A DNA stretch of 64,000 bases from Acinetobacter variabilis (GTDB taxonomy: Bacteria; Pseudomonadota; Gammaproteobacteria; Pseudomonadales; Moraxellaceae). A program made the position numbers and the translations under genes. Shown piece by piece: positions 18,333-27,872 of this stretch. The notes under the pieces were generated by a model, which saw only the letters and a program-made list of their open reading frames with translations, searched no databases and was not told where the DNA came from. Position 1 is the first letter of the stretch. Each line of letters begins with the position of its first letter. Location: assembly GCF_000369625.1 (NCBI RefSeq), contig NZ_KB850111.1, forward strand, positions 376,038 to 440,037, in the 5' to 3' direction.

Positions 18333-18611
18333 CTATAAAAATGGATTTTCAATTTCATCTGCATCATTGCGTTCAATTTTTTCTGGCAGATCCGGTGTTT
18401 CTTCGAGCTGCTGCACAATATCATTTAACAGTGCTTGTAAGACTTTGGCTGCCTTGAGACCGGCCTGGTCTTTGGTAATTTGCAGATTGCCATACACACT
18501 GACACAGTCCAGATCATTCTCAACTGTCAGGTCATGAATCGCATGCGATTCGGTTCCATTTTCAAATGCTTTAAACATTAATTTCCACTCTGTTTTATTA
18601 TTGTTACTCAC
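18333..18611 (-). CDS. Conserved-looking 92-aa protein of unknown function
   Basis: Not recognised. It is an acidic cytoplasmic protein without signal or membrane segment: a beta-like start (TEWKLMFKAFENGTE, DLTVENDLDCVSVYGNLQITKDQ), one helix (GLKAAKVLQALLNDIVQQLEE) and an acidic tail (DADEIENPF). It ends right before the bidirectional terminator and begins 53 bases after the nuclease gene on the same strand, so co-transcription with the nuclease is possible. Confidence 0.7.
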   Translation of the reverse strand: MSNNNKTEWKLMFKAFENGTESHAIHDLTVENDLDCVSVYGNLQITKDQAGLKAAKVLQALLNDIVQQLEETPDLPEKIERNDADEIENPFL

Positions 18612-18663
18612 CTGTCTTCAGCATGCTACCTGAAGCCTGCTTTTTACAGCAAGCTCCTTTTCA

Positions 18664-19761
18664 CTATTTCAGCAGCTGCAGTATGTATTGTAGTAAGGCC
18701 TCAATCAGCTGTTTAACAATCGTATCCTGGGTATCATGATCGATCCCGTTCTTATTGACTGATGAGCTCGTATTACTTGTACTGGCCGAACTTGAAGCCG
18801 ACGGTTTGAACTCACGCTGCAATTTTTCCAGATCTTCTTTCGGCACGTCTTCAGCACACTGGCTTTCTGCATCCCAATTCGAATAGGCAATTTTCTGGTT
18901 AGCCTTCACAGCATTCGCAGTCAACGGCAGATGATAGGTATTACGTTTCTGTTCTTCAGTTAACTGAGGAAACAGGTTAATGCCAAGCTGCTCTTCCAGA
19001 TAACAGACACTGACAATGCGAACCTTGAGCGAATTATCATTAGGAGCATAGTAGGCACCAATGGCTCCAGTTTTCGGCATATAGATTGCTTTGTACACGG
19101 CAGTTGGTACAATCACACCCTTGCCAATAGTTTTCAGTTTTTTGGCTGCAAAGACAGGCCCAGTCACTACATATACGTCCTGCTTCTGCTTGGTCACAAT
19201 GGCCCGGGTCGCTTCTTCTAGCTCGCGCCAAACCTGCTGATTGTTCTTTGGTGCCTGCGGAACCATATTGGCCAGCGAGAAACTGTCAGACTGTGAAGCT
19301 TTATTTGGCATATCTGCATTTGGCGCCATATGGCCACGGTCATAGCCTGAGCCACGATAGTCAGCCAAAGTCGCACGATGAGCAGCATTTAGTCGTGTTT
19401 CTTCATGGAAGTTGTCTTCACGTGGAATTTTCTGGCTCAGACGCTTCGGTGTTAAAGCCTCCGCCACCCACAGTGGCGTTTTGGATACACCCGAATAACC
19501 CACATTAAAGCCATTAAAACACAGTGAATAACTGTCTTTTTTCAGGCTGTCTTTCATCAGGTAAGGCGGGATGTCCCGGTAAAACTGTTCCAGACAGCTC
19601 GAATTCGATGTAGAAGGCAGAGAAATCCACTGACTGATTTTTTCCTGGCCAAACGCAATCGCAAAACTCCCGGAAGCGACCATTGCCAGGATCACTTTCA
19701 CGCTATTTTCATTAAAAAACTGAAAAACTGAATTCTTCGACTTACGCTGCTTCTTTGCCAT
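18664..19761 (-). CDS. DNA/RNA non-specific endonuclease (NucA/NUC1 family), membrane-anchored or exported
   Basis: The 365-aa protein has a basic N-terminus and one hydrophobic segment (VILAMVASGSFAIAFG), pointing to export or anchoring with the nuclease outside the cytoplasm. The beta-beta-alpha-metal active site is seen in YDRGHMAPNADMP (general-base His) with the metal-binding Asn in NMVPQAPKNNQQVW. The C-terminal about 60 residues form a Ser-rich linker (SASSSASTSNTSSS) and a hydrophobic tail (LIEALLQYILQLL). Such nucleases degrade DNA and RNA for nutrient use or biofilm turnover. No dedicated inhibitor gene is seen next to it, consistent with action outside the cytoplasm. Confidence 0.88.
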   Translation of the reverse strand: MAKKQRKSKNSVFQFFNENSVKVILAMVASGSFAIAFGQEKISQWISLPSTSNSSCLEQFYRDIPPYLMKDSLKKDSYSLCFNGFNVGYSGVSKTPLWVAEALTPKRLSQKIPREDNFHEETRLNAAHRATLADYRGSGYDRGHMAPNADMPNKASQSDSFSLANMVPQAPKNNQQVWRELEEATRAIVTKQKQDVYVVTGPVFAAKKLKTIGKGVIVPTAVYKAIYMPKTGAIGAYYAPNDNSLKVRIVSVCYLEEQLGINLFPQLTEEQKRNTYHLPLTANAVKANQKIAYSNWDAESQCAEDVPKEDLEKLQREFKPSASSSASTSNTSSSVNKNGIDHDTQDTIVKQLIEALLQYILQLLK

Positions 19762-20027
19762 GCTACACGTGCTTTTAAGATCAAAATCGGGGGTTTTGCG
19801 AGCTTAACAAGCCATGTATATGAAGTATATCTTACCCCCTTTATTTGCCTAATAATTACACAATCTATCCCTATATTCTTAAATCTTGTAACAAAGTGTC
19901 GTTTTTTTAGTGAGCTTTCAACGCGGTTTTTTTACCTTTAAGTAGCTTTGATTGTGACCTCGTCTTGAGTGTGCAAAGCTAATTGACTACTCAAATTACG
20001 TACAATTATTAGCAATGGAGTTAATTT

Positions 20028-20597
20028 ATGAATTCCAAACTATCTAACAAACTATCTAAGTTATTAGGTCTCGGAATATTTACAAGTGTGATCAGTGCCG
20101 GCGCATTCGCTGAGCCTCCTGTACAAGCGGGTGAAACACTTGAAAGCTTGTCTAAAGCTAAAATTAGTACCACTGTAAATGGTCAGCAAGCCTCACTGGA
20201 AAGCCTGGTGAATTCTGGACAGATTCGTCTGGTAAACCAGCCAATGTCTGCACCTGCTCAGCCAGGCCAGCAGCCACAACAATCAATGCCAAATCAGCCA
20301 ATGCAAACACCAGGTATGCCTAATGCACCTGTTGCACAACCAGAAATGCCGGATACCAATCCGGCTCCAGCCAATCTTGAGTCTGAACCAGCAGCCCCTG
20401 CTACAGAACAGGAAATGACTATGGGTGAAGCTGTAGAGCAACCAGCTCTTGAAGAACAGCAAGCTGCTGCACCTGAAGCGGCTGTGATGACTGAGCAAAC
20501 TGAAATTGCGGTAGAAGCTGAAGCTGATCCTGCGGTAGATGCACCTTTAAACGCAGCCCCTGAAATGCCGGCTGAGACAGAAGCAACAGAACAATAA
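20028..20597 (+). CDS. Exported Pro/Glu/Ala-rich low-complexity protein
   Basis: The 189-aa protein is not recognised. It has a signal peptide (LSKLLGLGIFTSVISAG, cleavage near AFA-EPP). A short structured part follows (ETLESLSKAKISTTVNGQQ, LESLVNSGQIRLV). The rest is disordered: first Pro/Gln/Met-rich (QPGQQPQQSMPNQPMQTPG), then strongly acidic Ala/Glu-rich to the end. A GGAG ribosome site precedes the ATG. It is likely periplasmic or surface-associated. It is the only gene in its transcription unit. Confidence 0.75.
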   Translation: MNSKLSNKLSKLLGLGIFTSVISAGAFAEPPVQAGETLESLSKAKISTTVNGQQASLESLVNSGQIRLVNQPMSAPAQPGQQPQQSMPNQPMQTPGMPNAPVAQPEMPDTNPAPANLESEPAAPATEQEMTMGEAVEQPALEEQQAAAPEAAVMTEQTEIAVEAEADPAVDAPLNAAPEMPAETEATEQ

Positions 20598-20630
20598 TTT
20601 GTTATAAAGCTTTCTAAATTCTCTCCCCTA

Positions 20631-20661
20631 AAAAAAACCAGAGCCTTGCTCTGGTTTTTTT
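20631..20661. terminator. Bidirectional terminator
   Basis: CCAGAGC-CTT-GCTCTGG stem (20638-20654) with an A run left and a T run right. It serves the exported-protein gene and kup. Confidence 0.9.
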
Positions 20662-20665
20662 ATTT

Positions 20666-22546
20666 TTACATCTCGATCTGGCTACCCAGCTCCACTACCC
20701 GGTTGGTCGGAATCTGGTAGAAGTCGCTGACTGGACTGGTATTACGCTGCATGGAAACAAACAGTTTTTCCCGCCAGGGTGCCATTCCCTCTCCCACTGT
20801 ATGCATAATCCGTTCCCGGGAGATAAAGAAACTGATCTGCATCAGGTCATATTCAAAGCCCCATTCTGCATACGCATGCTGCAATGCTTCCGGGATATTA
20901 GGCTGATCCTTAAACCCGTAATACATCGTGACTCGATAAAAATGCTCACTGAGTTTTTCTAGTTTGATGCGTTCTTCATCGCCTACAAAAGGAATATCCC
21001 GGGTAATAACCGTCACCAGAATATTGCGCTCATGTAGTACCTTGTTGTGCTTGATATTATGCAACATCGCATGCGGTACAATGGTCGGGGTTCCGGTCAG
21101 GAAAATCGCTTCACCCGGCACAAACTTGGTGCCTCCACCGATTGAAATACTCTTAATAAACAGGTCAATTGGTAGCGCATCTTTTTCTAGACGGTTCAGG
21201 ACCAGTGCACGACCATCTTTCCAGGTCATCAGAATCGTAAATAATGCCGCCCCGAGCAGAATCGGTACCCAGCCACCTGATGCAATTTTTAAAGACGTTG
21301 AGGCTACAAAAACTAGATCCAGCATCAGGAATGGTGTGGCAAATAACACTACTTTCCAGATTGGCCAGCGCCAGAAACCATAAGCCAGAATACTGATTAA
21401 AATGGTACCACACAGCATAGTCATGGTGACTGCGACCCCATAAGCACTCGCTAAGCGGGCACTATTTTCAAAGAGTAAAATCAAAATCACCACAGAAATA
21501 AACAGCATCCAGTTAATGAAGGGCAGATAAATCTGGCCACGTTCTTCGGCTGAGGTATGTTTTACGCTCAGACGCGGTAAATAGCGCAGTTGAATGGCCT
21601 GATTCACCATGGAGAACACCCCGGTAATCACCGCCTGTGAGGCAATCACAGCAGCTGCCGTCGCCAGACCAATCATTGGATATAAGCCCCATTCCGGAAG
21701 TAGCATATAGAAAGGATTTTCCAGTGCTTCAGGACGGCGCAGCAACAGTGCCCCCTGTCCGGCATAATTCAGTAACAGACAGGGCAACACAATAATAAAC
21801 CAGGCCAGACGAATCGGCAGACGACCAAAATGCCCCATATCGGCATAAATGGCTTCACCGCCAGTCATGGTCAAAATCACGGCCCCCATGGTCAAGAAGG
21901 CTACAAAAGGCTGATCGACTACAAAATGATAGGCCCAGTATGGATTCACCATGGCCAGTACTGTCGGGGTTTGGATAATGCTCCACAAACCGAAACCACC
22001 AATTGACAGGAACCAGAGTAAGGTCAACGGACCAAAAAATTTGCCCATGGTTCCGGTACCATGACGTTGTACCAGAAAGAGTCCCGCAATAATCCCGATC
22101 GATAAAGGCTCTAACCATTGATTAAACACAGGTGTGGCAATACTCAACCCTTCAATCGCAGATAACACAGAAATTGCCGGGGTAATGATCCCGTCACCAA
22201 AGAACAGTGATGCCCCAATAAAGCCGAGCGCAATCAGGTAAATTTTCTTGTCATCAGAAATGCGTGTGGTTCGCAAGTTAAGAGCCAGCAAGGACATGAT
22301 TCCTCCCTCACCGTTGTTATCGGCACGCATGATAATGGTGACGTATTTAAAGCTCACCGTCAGCATGATACACCAGAAAATCAAGGACAAAATGCCCAAC
22401 ACCGAAGCTTCACTAATGGCAAGGTGCGACGTCAGAAAACATTGGCGTAATGCATACAATGGACTGGTCCCAATATCTCCAAAAACAACCCCAAGCGCAG
22501 CCAGCGTAATTACCGGGAGAGCTGCTTTCTGTGCAGTGCTTTGCAT
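20666..22546 (-). CDS. kup: Low-affinity potassium transporter (Kup)
   Basis: The 626-aa KUP/HAK-type K+ uptake protein has about 12 membrane helices followed by a soluble C-terminal part of about 170 residues. The family signature [17 protein letters not shown] is at the N-terminus. [20 protein letters not shown] is another conserved KUP block, and [16 protein letters not shown] the third. The length is normal. It imports potassium with protons across the inner membrane. It appears to be transcribed alone. Confidence 0.96.
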   Translation of the reverse strand: MQSTAQKAALPVITLAALGVVFGDIGTSPLYALRQCFLTSHLAISEASVLGILSLIFWCIMLTVSFKYVTIIMRADNNGEGGIMSLLALNLRTTRISDDKKIYLIALGFIGASLFFGDGIITPAISVLSAIEGLSIATPVFNQWLEPLSIGIIAGLFLVQRHGTGTMGKFFGPLTLLWFLSIGGFGLWSIIQTPTVLAMVNPYWAYHFVVDQPFVAFLTMGAVILTMTGGEAIYADMGHFGRLPIRLAWFIIVLPCLLLNYAGQGALLLRRPEALENPFYMLLPEWGLYPMIGLATAAAVIASQAVITGVFSMVNQAIQLRYLPRLSVKHTSAEERGQIYLPFINWMLFISVVILILLFENSARLASAYGVAVTMTMLCGTILISILAYGFWRWPIWKVVLFATPFLMLDLVFVASTSLKIASGGWVPILLGAALFTILMTWKDGRALVLNRLEKDALPIDLFIKSISIGGGTKFVPGEAIFLTGTPTIVPHAMLHNIKHNKVLHERNILVTVITRDIPFVGDEERIKLEKLSEHFYRVTMYYGFKDQPNIPEALQHAYAEWGFEYDLMQISFFISRERIMHTVGEGMAPWREKLFVSMQRNTSPVSDFYQIPTNRVVELGSQIEM

Positions 22547-22667
22547 ATATCATCTTCGTTTTTAACAAGCATTTTTGCGAATCATAGCACTGCGCTCAAA
22601 GTTTTTCCGCAAATCAATTGTTTCAAGCTTGGCAGACTGGCTTTTTTTCTATATCATCCACGGCCAT

Positions 22668-22758
22668 GGTGAGGTGTCCGAGTGGCTGAAGGAGCACGCC
22701 TGGAAAGTGTGTATACGTTTATAGCGTATCGAGGGTTCGAATCCCTCTCTCACCGCCA
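22668..22758 (+). tRNA. tRNA-Ser (anticodon GGA)
   Basis: 91 nt with the long class II variable arm and encoded CCA. Anticodon stem CACGC/GTGTG encloses CTGGAAA with GGA. The acceptor GGTGAGG pairs with CTCTCACC. T arm GAGGG-TTCGAAT-CCCTC. Confidence 0.95.
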
Positions 22759-22793
22759 AGATTCATAAACATGTAATCACATGTTGTAAACGA

Positions 22794-22827
22794 AGGCTTA
22801 AATCTAAAGGATTTGAGCCTTTTTTGT
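22794..22827 (+). terminator. Terminator after tRNA-Ser
   Basis: AGGCTTAAATC/GATTTGAGCCT stem with one mismatch, then a T run. Confidence 0.85.
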
Positions 22828-22963
22828 TGCCTAAATTATGAGGTGATGCGTTAAAAATAAAAGAATAACAATACAAGTTACATAAATGATGCCGGATGGC
22901 TGTTGAATGACACTGAGGAATATTCGAGCATGATCTTATCTTGGTAAAAAATGATGGATCGCT

Positions 22964-23164
22964 ATGAAAGATGATGAAAAGCCCCTAAATTTTGATGATG
23001 ATAATGAGCCTCTAGATTTCGAAGATGAAGAGTTCACTGACGATAAAAAAGAGGACGAAATGTACAATCCGATCACTAAGGATGGATCAAGTGTAGATCC
23101 TGCAGATGATGGCACACGTCATCTTCGTCCTGAAGATGGTGATCCGCTAGAAGTTGAGCCTTAA
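22964..23164 (+). CDS. Small very acidic protein of unknown function
   Basis: 66 aa with long acidic runs (FDDDNEPLDFEDEEFTDD) and a Pro/Asp-rich end (HLRPEDGDPLEVEP); no signal or membrane segment. No known family. Support for it being real: a compact ORF with a sensible start, own terminator directly after the stop, and a periodic repeat-like pattern (PLNFDDD.. PLDFEDE). It is probably disordered, cytoplasmic and protein- or cation-binding; that is a guess. Confidence 0.65.
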   Translation: MKDDEKPLNFDDDNEPLDFEDEEFTDDKKEDEMYNPITKDGSSVDPADDGTRHLRPEDGDPLEVEP

Positions 23165-23168
23165 GCCC

Positions 23169-23198
23169 TAGCCCAATTTTATATTGGGCTTTTTTTAT
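23169..23198 (+). terminator. Terminator after the acidic small gene
   Basis: AGCCCAAT/ATTGGGCT stem (23170-23177, 23183-23190) and a T run. Confidence 0.9.
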
Positions 23199-23599
23199 AG
23201 TCTAAAACCCTAAAAGTAAGCATCTTGGACAGATGAATTAAAAAAGGATAATTCATTTTACTGGTTATTTTTGAGATGAGTATTGCTTGTTTTTTTTTAC
23301 AGATTTAAAGATGTGAAGATATAGGCTGGGATATATTTAAATAAATTCTTTGGATAAAACCATGATATATCCATTTTTATTACTTTCTTAACTTTATGTT
23401 CTTCTTTTAGTTTATTTATATGATGGAGACAAAAACTGGCATAAAAATAGCTTAATTTAATTGTCATCATCGCTATGTTATGGTGGAATCAAAACAGGAT
23501 AAAAGGAGAATAAAAACCAAAAGATAGAAAACGTTATTGCTTGAGCCTTCCTTATTTGGGTTAGAAAAAAGTGGAAACACTGCTATTCGGAGAGTGGAC
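23199..23599. other. AT-rich gene-free stretch
   Basis: Apart from the upstream sequence of the next small gene I see no gene, hairpin terminator or clear repeat here. An AAGGAG at about 23504 lies upstream of a non-ATG in-frame extension of the 75-aa gene that I do not favour. Confidence 0.4.
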
Positions 23600-23827
23600 A
23601 TGAATAACAGCGCAAACTACATGAAACAGATAAAAAATGCCAAACGCGGTGGTTATACCCCGACAATTGCCAAAGACGTCAACAAACATAAGATTCAAAA
23701 AGCCCTAAAACTAATTGAACAGTGGAGAAGTCTCGCTCAAGAACTCAAACCTCAAATGCAGTTTGATATGGCCTTTACTTTAGAGGAATGCGCACAAGAC
23801 CTGGATCGGATACTCAAAAGCAGATAA
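23600..23827 (+). CDS. Small basic protein of unknown function
   Basis: 75 aa from the ATG at 23600, which has GGAGAG at good spacing (an upstream TTG extension to 23537 gives an unconvincing N-terminus). Basic start (YMKQIKNAKRGGYTPTIAKDVNKHK) then helical (IQKALKLIEQWRSLAQELK, FTLEECAQDLDRILKS). No recognised domain. It lies between tRNA-Ser and tRNA-Thr, its own transcription unit. Confidence 0.6.
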   Translation: MNNSANYMKQIKNAKRGGYTPTIAKDVNKHKIQKALKLIEQWRSLAQELKPQMQFDMAFTLEECAQDLDRILKSR

Positions 23828-23992
23828 TTCCCTTTTAACTTATTCATAATAGATTTTAAATATCAGTCCTTTACCCTTGCCCATATCACCGATGTGGGCA
23901 ATTTCATGATTTAAATGTAGATGCCTGAGTGAAGATGATTCAATGATCAGCATTAAAAAAATGGTTATAAGATTGAACGGTTATTTTTTGGC

Positions 23993-24020
23993 TTGCGCCC
24001 TTAAGAAAAATCTGTAAAAT
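23993..24020 (+). promoter_or_regulatory. Likely promoter of tRNA-Thr
   Basis: TTGCGC, 16 bases, TAAAAT, ending 12 bases before the tRNA 5' end, which is the right spacing for a tRNA promoter with a short leader. Confidence 0.6.
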
Positions 24021-24032
24021 GCACTCCACAAC

Positions 24033-24108
<76 letters not shown>

Positions 24109-24183
24109 TTTTCTTAGCCTCGCTTTTTAGTGAGGCTTTGATGTTTCTGGGCTTGGTATTTTTATCTAGCTTGTCTCTAGTCT

Positions 24184-25023
24184 TTAGATCGCCTGTGCTG
24201 TCACCTGCACATATTTTACAATCCCCTCCTGATATAACTTCTGGCAAAGCTTTGCCGTCATCCGGATTTTAAACTGATCCAGTCCTTTGCCTTTTTGTTT
24301 CAAGTTCTTTGAATTTAAATGCTGATTTACATAATTAGCAAAACCTGAAAATACCGCTTCGGACAGATCTTCAACCTGAATATTCTTGAATTCAGAATTT
24401 TCCAGACAATGATAAAGCTCATTTTTCGACATCAGGTTTTTTAAATCGACATCGGCGGATTTCAGCAAAAACTGATATTTACGCTTTTGCAGCGCATTCA
24501 AGCTGTTCCATTTTTCAGACAAGATCAGATGATGAAAGCCAATCCGTGCATTGGCGTTCAATACACTGCATACCTGTTCGAGAAGTTCGGGAACGGGACT
24601 ATGATAGGCAGCATCCAGACACAGCACCACATCAAAGCGCTGGGAAAAATGCATGTCGTTTAAACGCAGGAAAGAAGCCGGATAGATGGCATTGAGATCA
24701 GGTAAATGCTGTTGAATATTCGCCACACAAGCTGGCTGAAGTTCCACACCGGCCAGATATTGCACCTGATAGTGTTGTTGCCAGTGCAACAGGCTGGCAC
24801 CTTGGCCACAGCCCAGATCCAGCAATTTGTCTTTTGAATTTAAACCAACCGTTTCTGCCAGATGGTCAGCCAAAGTTCGACAGGCAGCTACATAATCCTG
24901 CTGCCCTGCCTGCCAATAACCCAGATTGCTCCAGGGCAACTGCGACTGGTCTCCCAGCAACGATGCATCAATTGCATATTTGTGTTGAGGAAGACGCTGA
25001 CGAAGTGCCTGAAACCATTGCAT
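24184..25023 (-). CDS. Class I SAM-dependent methyltransferase
   Basis: 279 aa from the ATG at 25023, immediately after the stop of the oxidoreductase gene (a TTG one codon earlier is the alternative). Motif I is LLDLGCGQGASLLHW, followed by the acidic strand-2 end (LAGVELQPACVANIQ), FDVVLCLDAAYHSP and IGFHHLILSEKWN. It resembles small-molecule or lipid methyltransferases of the UbiE/CFA fold. The substrate is unknown. Coupling to the FAD-dependent oxidoreductase suggests that both act on the same compound. Confidence 0.83.
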   Translation of the reverse strand: MQWFQALRQRLPQHKYAIDASLLGDQSQLPWSNLGYWQAGQQDYVAACRTLADHLAETVGLNSKDKLLDLGCGQGASLLHWQQHYQVQYLAGVELQPACVANIQQHLPDLNAIYPASFLRLNDMHFSQRFDVVLCLDAAYHSPVPELLEQVCSVLNANARIGFHHLILSEKWNSLNALQKRKYQFLLKSADVDLKNLMSKNELYHCLENSEFKNIQVEDLSEAVFSGFANYVNQHLNSKNLKQKGKGLDQFKIRMTAKLCQKLYQEGIVKYVQVTAQAI

Positions 25024-25026
25024 CAA

Positions 25027-26334
25027 TCAATAACCGAGTTGGGGTGCTACCTCGATCTTAGGTTTAAGCCCTTCAAATGGCAACGGTGCCCCCATAATTG
25101 CGGCAATTTTCATAGCAGATGTCACTGCAGATTCCAGGATTGGCAAACCGTCCGACGACCACGAACCGCAGTAGAAGACTTTACGGTTCATTTCCAGATG
25201 ACGATGCTGTAATTCTTTATTGAGAGCGATAGTATTGGCATCCACTACCGCACGGGTCAAGGTCACTGAGGAAATCACTTTTTTCGGATCAATCTCAGTC
25301 ACAGGACGCCAGGTCTGGAATACCGGAGATTTACCCACCAGACTCGGTTCAACCGCATTCAGCCAAACCGTAAATTGCTGACGGGTAAACTTGCGATCCA
25401 TCATATAGCTGAGTACAGCCCAGTCCTTACGCTTTGGAGGCATCACGCTGCTATCACGGTGAATGACCAATTCGCCCTGTTCGAATTTGAATTTCTTTAA
25501 CAGCTCTATATCACGGCCAAACTGCTCATGATCCAGGAATTCATCAATATGATTGGTTGGTGTCGCAACCACGACACGATCAAAAGTTTTCGACAAGCCG
25601 GCTGCATTTTCTACCAGTACTTTGTCACCCTGCTCTTTCACCGATACGATCGGCACACCACTTTCAATGTGAATGCCTTCAATCAGTTTGTCTACCAAAG
25701 CTGGAGTTCCACCCTGCATACGTAACAAGGCATCACCATCCGTTAGCTGACGCAGGAAAATCAATAAAGGTTTGGCTGGCCATTCACCAATGGTTTTCGG
25801 GTTACAGGTACAAATGGTATACAGCACCGGCATCACTGCACCATGCCAGAACACTTCTTCAATCTCGTTACGATTGATAAATTCTGCTAGGCTAATGTCC
25901 TGATTTTTAGATTTAAAGAATTTTGCCAAGGCTGTTTTGAGCTGTAACAAACCTTTGACCAGACGCCAGCCATATTGCTGGATGCCTTTGCGGTTATTGA
26001 TAATCGGAATATTGCCAATCCGGCTACGTGACGTGGTTAGCCAGGTTTCTACCCGGTCTTCAAACAGCCAGCTACAGGCCATATAAGTACGTACCGGGTA
26101 AGTTTTAATGCCCAGATGAGTCGCCAGACTTAAGGTATTTTTCCACAGATAAGGATTCATCACACGTAAAGGTGCGTCAATGAGGCCTCCTTCAAATTCG
26201 AGACTATGACTGTCCATGCCACGACCTTGAAGCGCTTCAAAAATAGTAATGCGATGTCCTGCGTCCTGAAGAATTCTGGCAGTAGCCAGTCCAGCCATGC
26301 CACTACCAATTACTGCGATATCCAATCTGATCAT
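25027..26334 (-). CDS. FAD-dependent oxidoreductase of the amine-oxidase/desaturase-like fold
   Basis: The 435-aa protein opens with a Rossmann dinucleotide fold (LDIAVIGSGMAGLATARILQ, then TIFEALQGRGMDSHS, where a GRG/GGR motif and acidic residue bind FAD). A middle substrate domain follows, and the C-terminal FAD motif includes VFYCGSWSSDGLPILESAVTSAM. It looks like the NAD/FAD-binding proteins often found beside cyclopropane-fatty-acid synthase-like methyltransferases. Here the partner is a shorter methyltransferase. The reaction is unknown; membrane-lipid modification is a possibility from analogy only. Confidence 0.83.
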   Translation of the reverse strand: MIRLDIAVIGSGMAGLATARILQDAGHRITIFEALQGRGMDSHSLEFEGGLIDAPLRVMNPYLWKNTLSLATHLGIKTYPVRTYMACSWLFEDRVETWLTTSRSRIGNIPIINNRKGIQQYGWRLVKGLLQLKTALAKFFKSKNQDISLAEFINRNEIEEVFWHGAVMPVLYTICTCNPKTIGEWPAKPLLIFLRQLTDGDALLRMQGGTPALVDKLIEGIHIESGVPIVSVKEQGDKVLVENAAGLSKTFDRVVVATPTNHIDEFLDHEQFGRDIELLKKFKFEQGELVIHRDSSVMPPKRKDWAVLSYMMDRKFTRQQFTVWLNAVEPSLVGKSPVFQTWRPVTEIDPKKVISSVTLTRAVVDANTIALNKELQHRHLEMNRKVFYCGSWSSDGLPILESAVTSAMKIAAIMGAPLPFEGLKPKIEVAPQLGY

Positions 26335-26574
26335 CCGTCATTGAAAAACTAAAAGAAATTATGAACCATGCTTTCGGCAAATAGGTTATTAAAATCTTCC
26401 AGAATACTTTTTTTTCGTAAGTCTGAGTTAACGTAACTTTACAAATAAATTACATTTTTTGAATAGCAAAGAACGCCTTTATATAGAGTGACTTAAACCT
26501 TCATCATATTTAAATATTTCAAAATAAATCTTTAAAAAACAAATGATTTAATTAACCAATTTTTTAATAATCGG

Positions 26575-26603
26575 TTTACAAAGACCGCAAAACACTCTAT
26601 AAT
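26575..26603 (+). promoter_or_regulatory. Near-consensus sigma-70-type promoter
   Basis: TTTACA (26575-26580), 17-base spacer, TATAAT (26598-26603). No protein gene follows on this strand before a terminator about 100 bases on. Confidence 0.7.
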
Positions 26604-26609
26604 ATGCAG

Positions 26610-26734
26610 TACAAGAAAGAGATAAATTCATAGAGATAAACAAAATGAATTTATCCCAGAAACTCGTAAAAACGACAAGAAATTCCAGCGCATTAGAAAA
26701 AAAGCCTCTGCTTGTGCAGAGGCTTCTTTGTTTT
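26610..26734 (+). ncRNA. Possible small RNA
   Basis: About 125 nt predicted between the promoter at 26575-26603 and the terminator at 26697-26734. The transcript would contain an 11-bp inverted repeat near its 5' end. The only ATG in it opens a frame that runs past the terminator into the antisense of the pirin gene, so coding is unlikely. The 3' end would lie opposite the 3' untranslated end of the pirin mRNA. Inference from promoter plus terminator only. Confidence 0.45.
26697..26734. terminator. Intrinsic terminator (pirin gene; also plus strand)
   Basis: 10-bp stem AAGCCTCTGC/GCAGAGGCTT (26702-26711, 26716-26725). Strong T run on the minus strand, T-rich on the plus strand. Confidence 0.85.
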
Positions 26735-26747
26735 CAGACTGACTGTA

Positions 26748-27626
26748 TTATTCGGCCTGTACCGCGATTTCACCAAATTTACCCTGATTAAAATCTTGAA
26801 ATGCCTGAATAATTTCTTCCTTTGTATTCATCACAAATGGGCCATAACCTTGAATCGGTTCATTCAGCGGCTCACCGGTCAAGAGCAGAAATTTAGCGTC
26901 CTGATCGGCCTGTAGCTGAATTTCAGGATCATCATCGCGCGCAAACATGACAATAGAGCTATCCAGTACTTTTTGACTGCCATTTACCATCAGCTCACCC
27001 GCCAGTACAACCAGCAAAGCATTATGTCCGAGAGGTACATGCAACGTAGTTTCATACTCCGCTTTTAGCTCGCCGTCCCAGACATTTACCGGACTAAAGG
27101 TATGCGCAGGGCCATGATGACCTCCGAATTCTCCGGCAATCACCCGGATATATCCTGCACCTTCATCCATTTCAATCCGTGGAATCTCAGCTGCAGTAAT
27201 GGCCTGATAACGTGGCGCGGTCATTTTGTCTTTAGCTGGCAAATTGACCCAGAGTTGAACCATTTCAAACAGGCCGCCCTTTTGAGAAAAATCTGGAGAA
27301 TGAAATTCTTCATGCACCACTCCGGCACCTGCTGTCATCCACTGTACATCACCGGTCTGTATCGTACCGCCACCACCACTGGAGTCCTGGTGGGTCACTG
27401 CACCCTGATAAGCCAAGGTTACAGTTTCAAAGCCACGATGCGGATGTGAACCTACGCCATGCTGCTCAGTAGTTGATGCAAAGTGATACGGCGCTGCATA
27501 ATCCAGCAACAAAAATGGACTAATAGCCTGCCCCAGACGATCATAAGAAAACAGGTTTTTCACCGGGAAGCCGTCACCGACCCAGTGCATGTTTTGATTA
27601 CGGTAAACACCAATGACTTTTTTCAT
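26748..27626 (-). CDS. Pirin-family protein (quercetinase-like bicupin)
   Basis: The 292-aa protein has an N-terminal pirin cupin with the metal-binding His set in GSHPHRGFETVTLAYQG and THQDSSGGGGTIQTGDVQ, followed by MTAGAGVVHEEF (His and Glu). The C-terminal cupin has PLGHNALLVVLAGELMVNG and ends with a region (EPLNEPIQGYGPFVMN) typical of YhhW/YhaK-like pirins. Bacterial pirins can act as quercetin 2,3-dioxygenases or as regulatory partners. Cytoplasmic. The gene is monocistronic. Confidence 0.9.
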   Translation of the reverse strand: MKKVIGVYRNQNMHWVGDGFPVKNLFSYDRLGQAISPFLLLDYAAPYHFASTTEQHGVGSHPHRGFETVTLAYQGAVTHQDSSGGGGTIQTGDVQWMTAGAGVVHEEFHSPDFSQKGGLFEMVQLWVNLPAKDKMTAPRYQAITAAEIPRIEMDEGAGYIRVIAGEFGGHHGPAHTFSPVNVWDGELKAEYETTLHVPLGHNALLVVLAGELMVNGSQKVLDSSIVMFARDDDPEIQLQADQDAKFLLLTGEPLNEPIQGYGPFVMNTKEEIIQAFQDFNQGKFGEIAVQAE

Positions 27627-27817
27627 CTTTTACTCCTATACGCAATAGGATGAACATGTAGCCATTTTAAGCTTTATCAGCAGTCATCAATACCGTACTT
27701 CTAGAATGCAGTATTTCAATTATAAGACGATTCGACTCTTAGATTTCTGTGTAGCTACTTATAACTTTAGCTTTGCTCATAAGACGTTAATTTAAGTAGT
27801 CATGGGCAGTAGACAAT

Positions 27818-27850
27818 AAAAAACCCAGCGCTGAGAGCTGGGTTTTTTCA
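27818..27850. terminator. Terminator of ahpC
   Basis: AAACCCAGC/GCTGGGTTT stem (27821-27829, 27837-27845) flanked by A and T runs. Confidence 0.88.
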
Positions 27851-27872
27851 ACTTCGATAACGTGTTATCGAA

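Larger units (their letters stand above)
26335..26747. other. Intergenic region with possible small RNA gene
   Basis: AT-rich. The left part is upstream of the FAD oxidoreductase gene. The right half holds a near-consensus plus-strand promoter (26575-26603), an 11-bp inverted repeat (GATAAATTCAT at 26621-26631, ATGAATTTATC at 26645-26655) and a terminator (26697-26734), listed separately. No protein-coding ORF of note. Confidence 0.6.
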
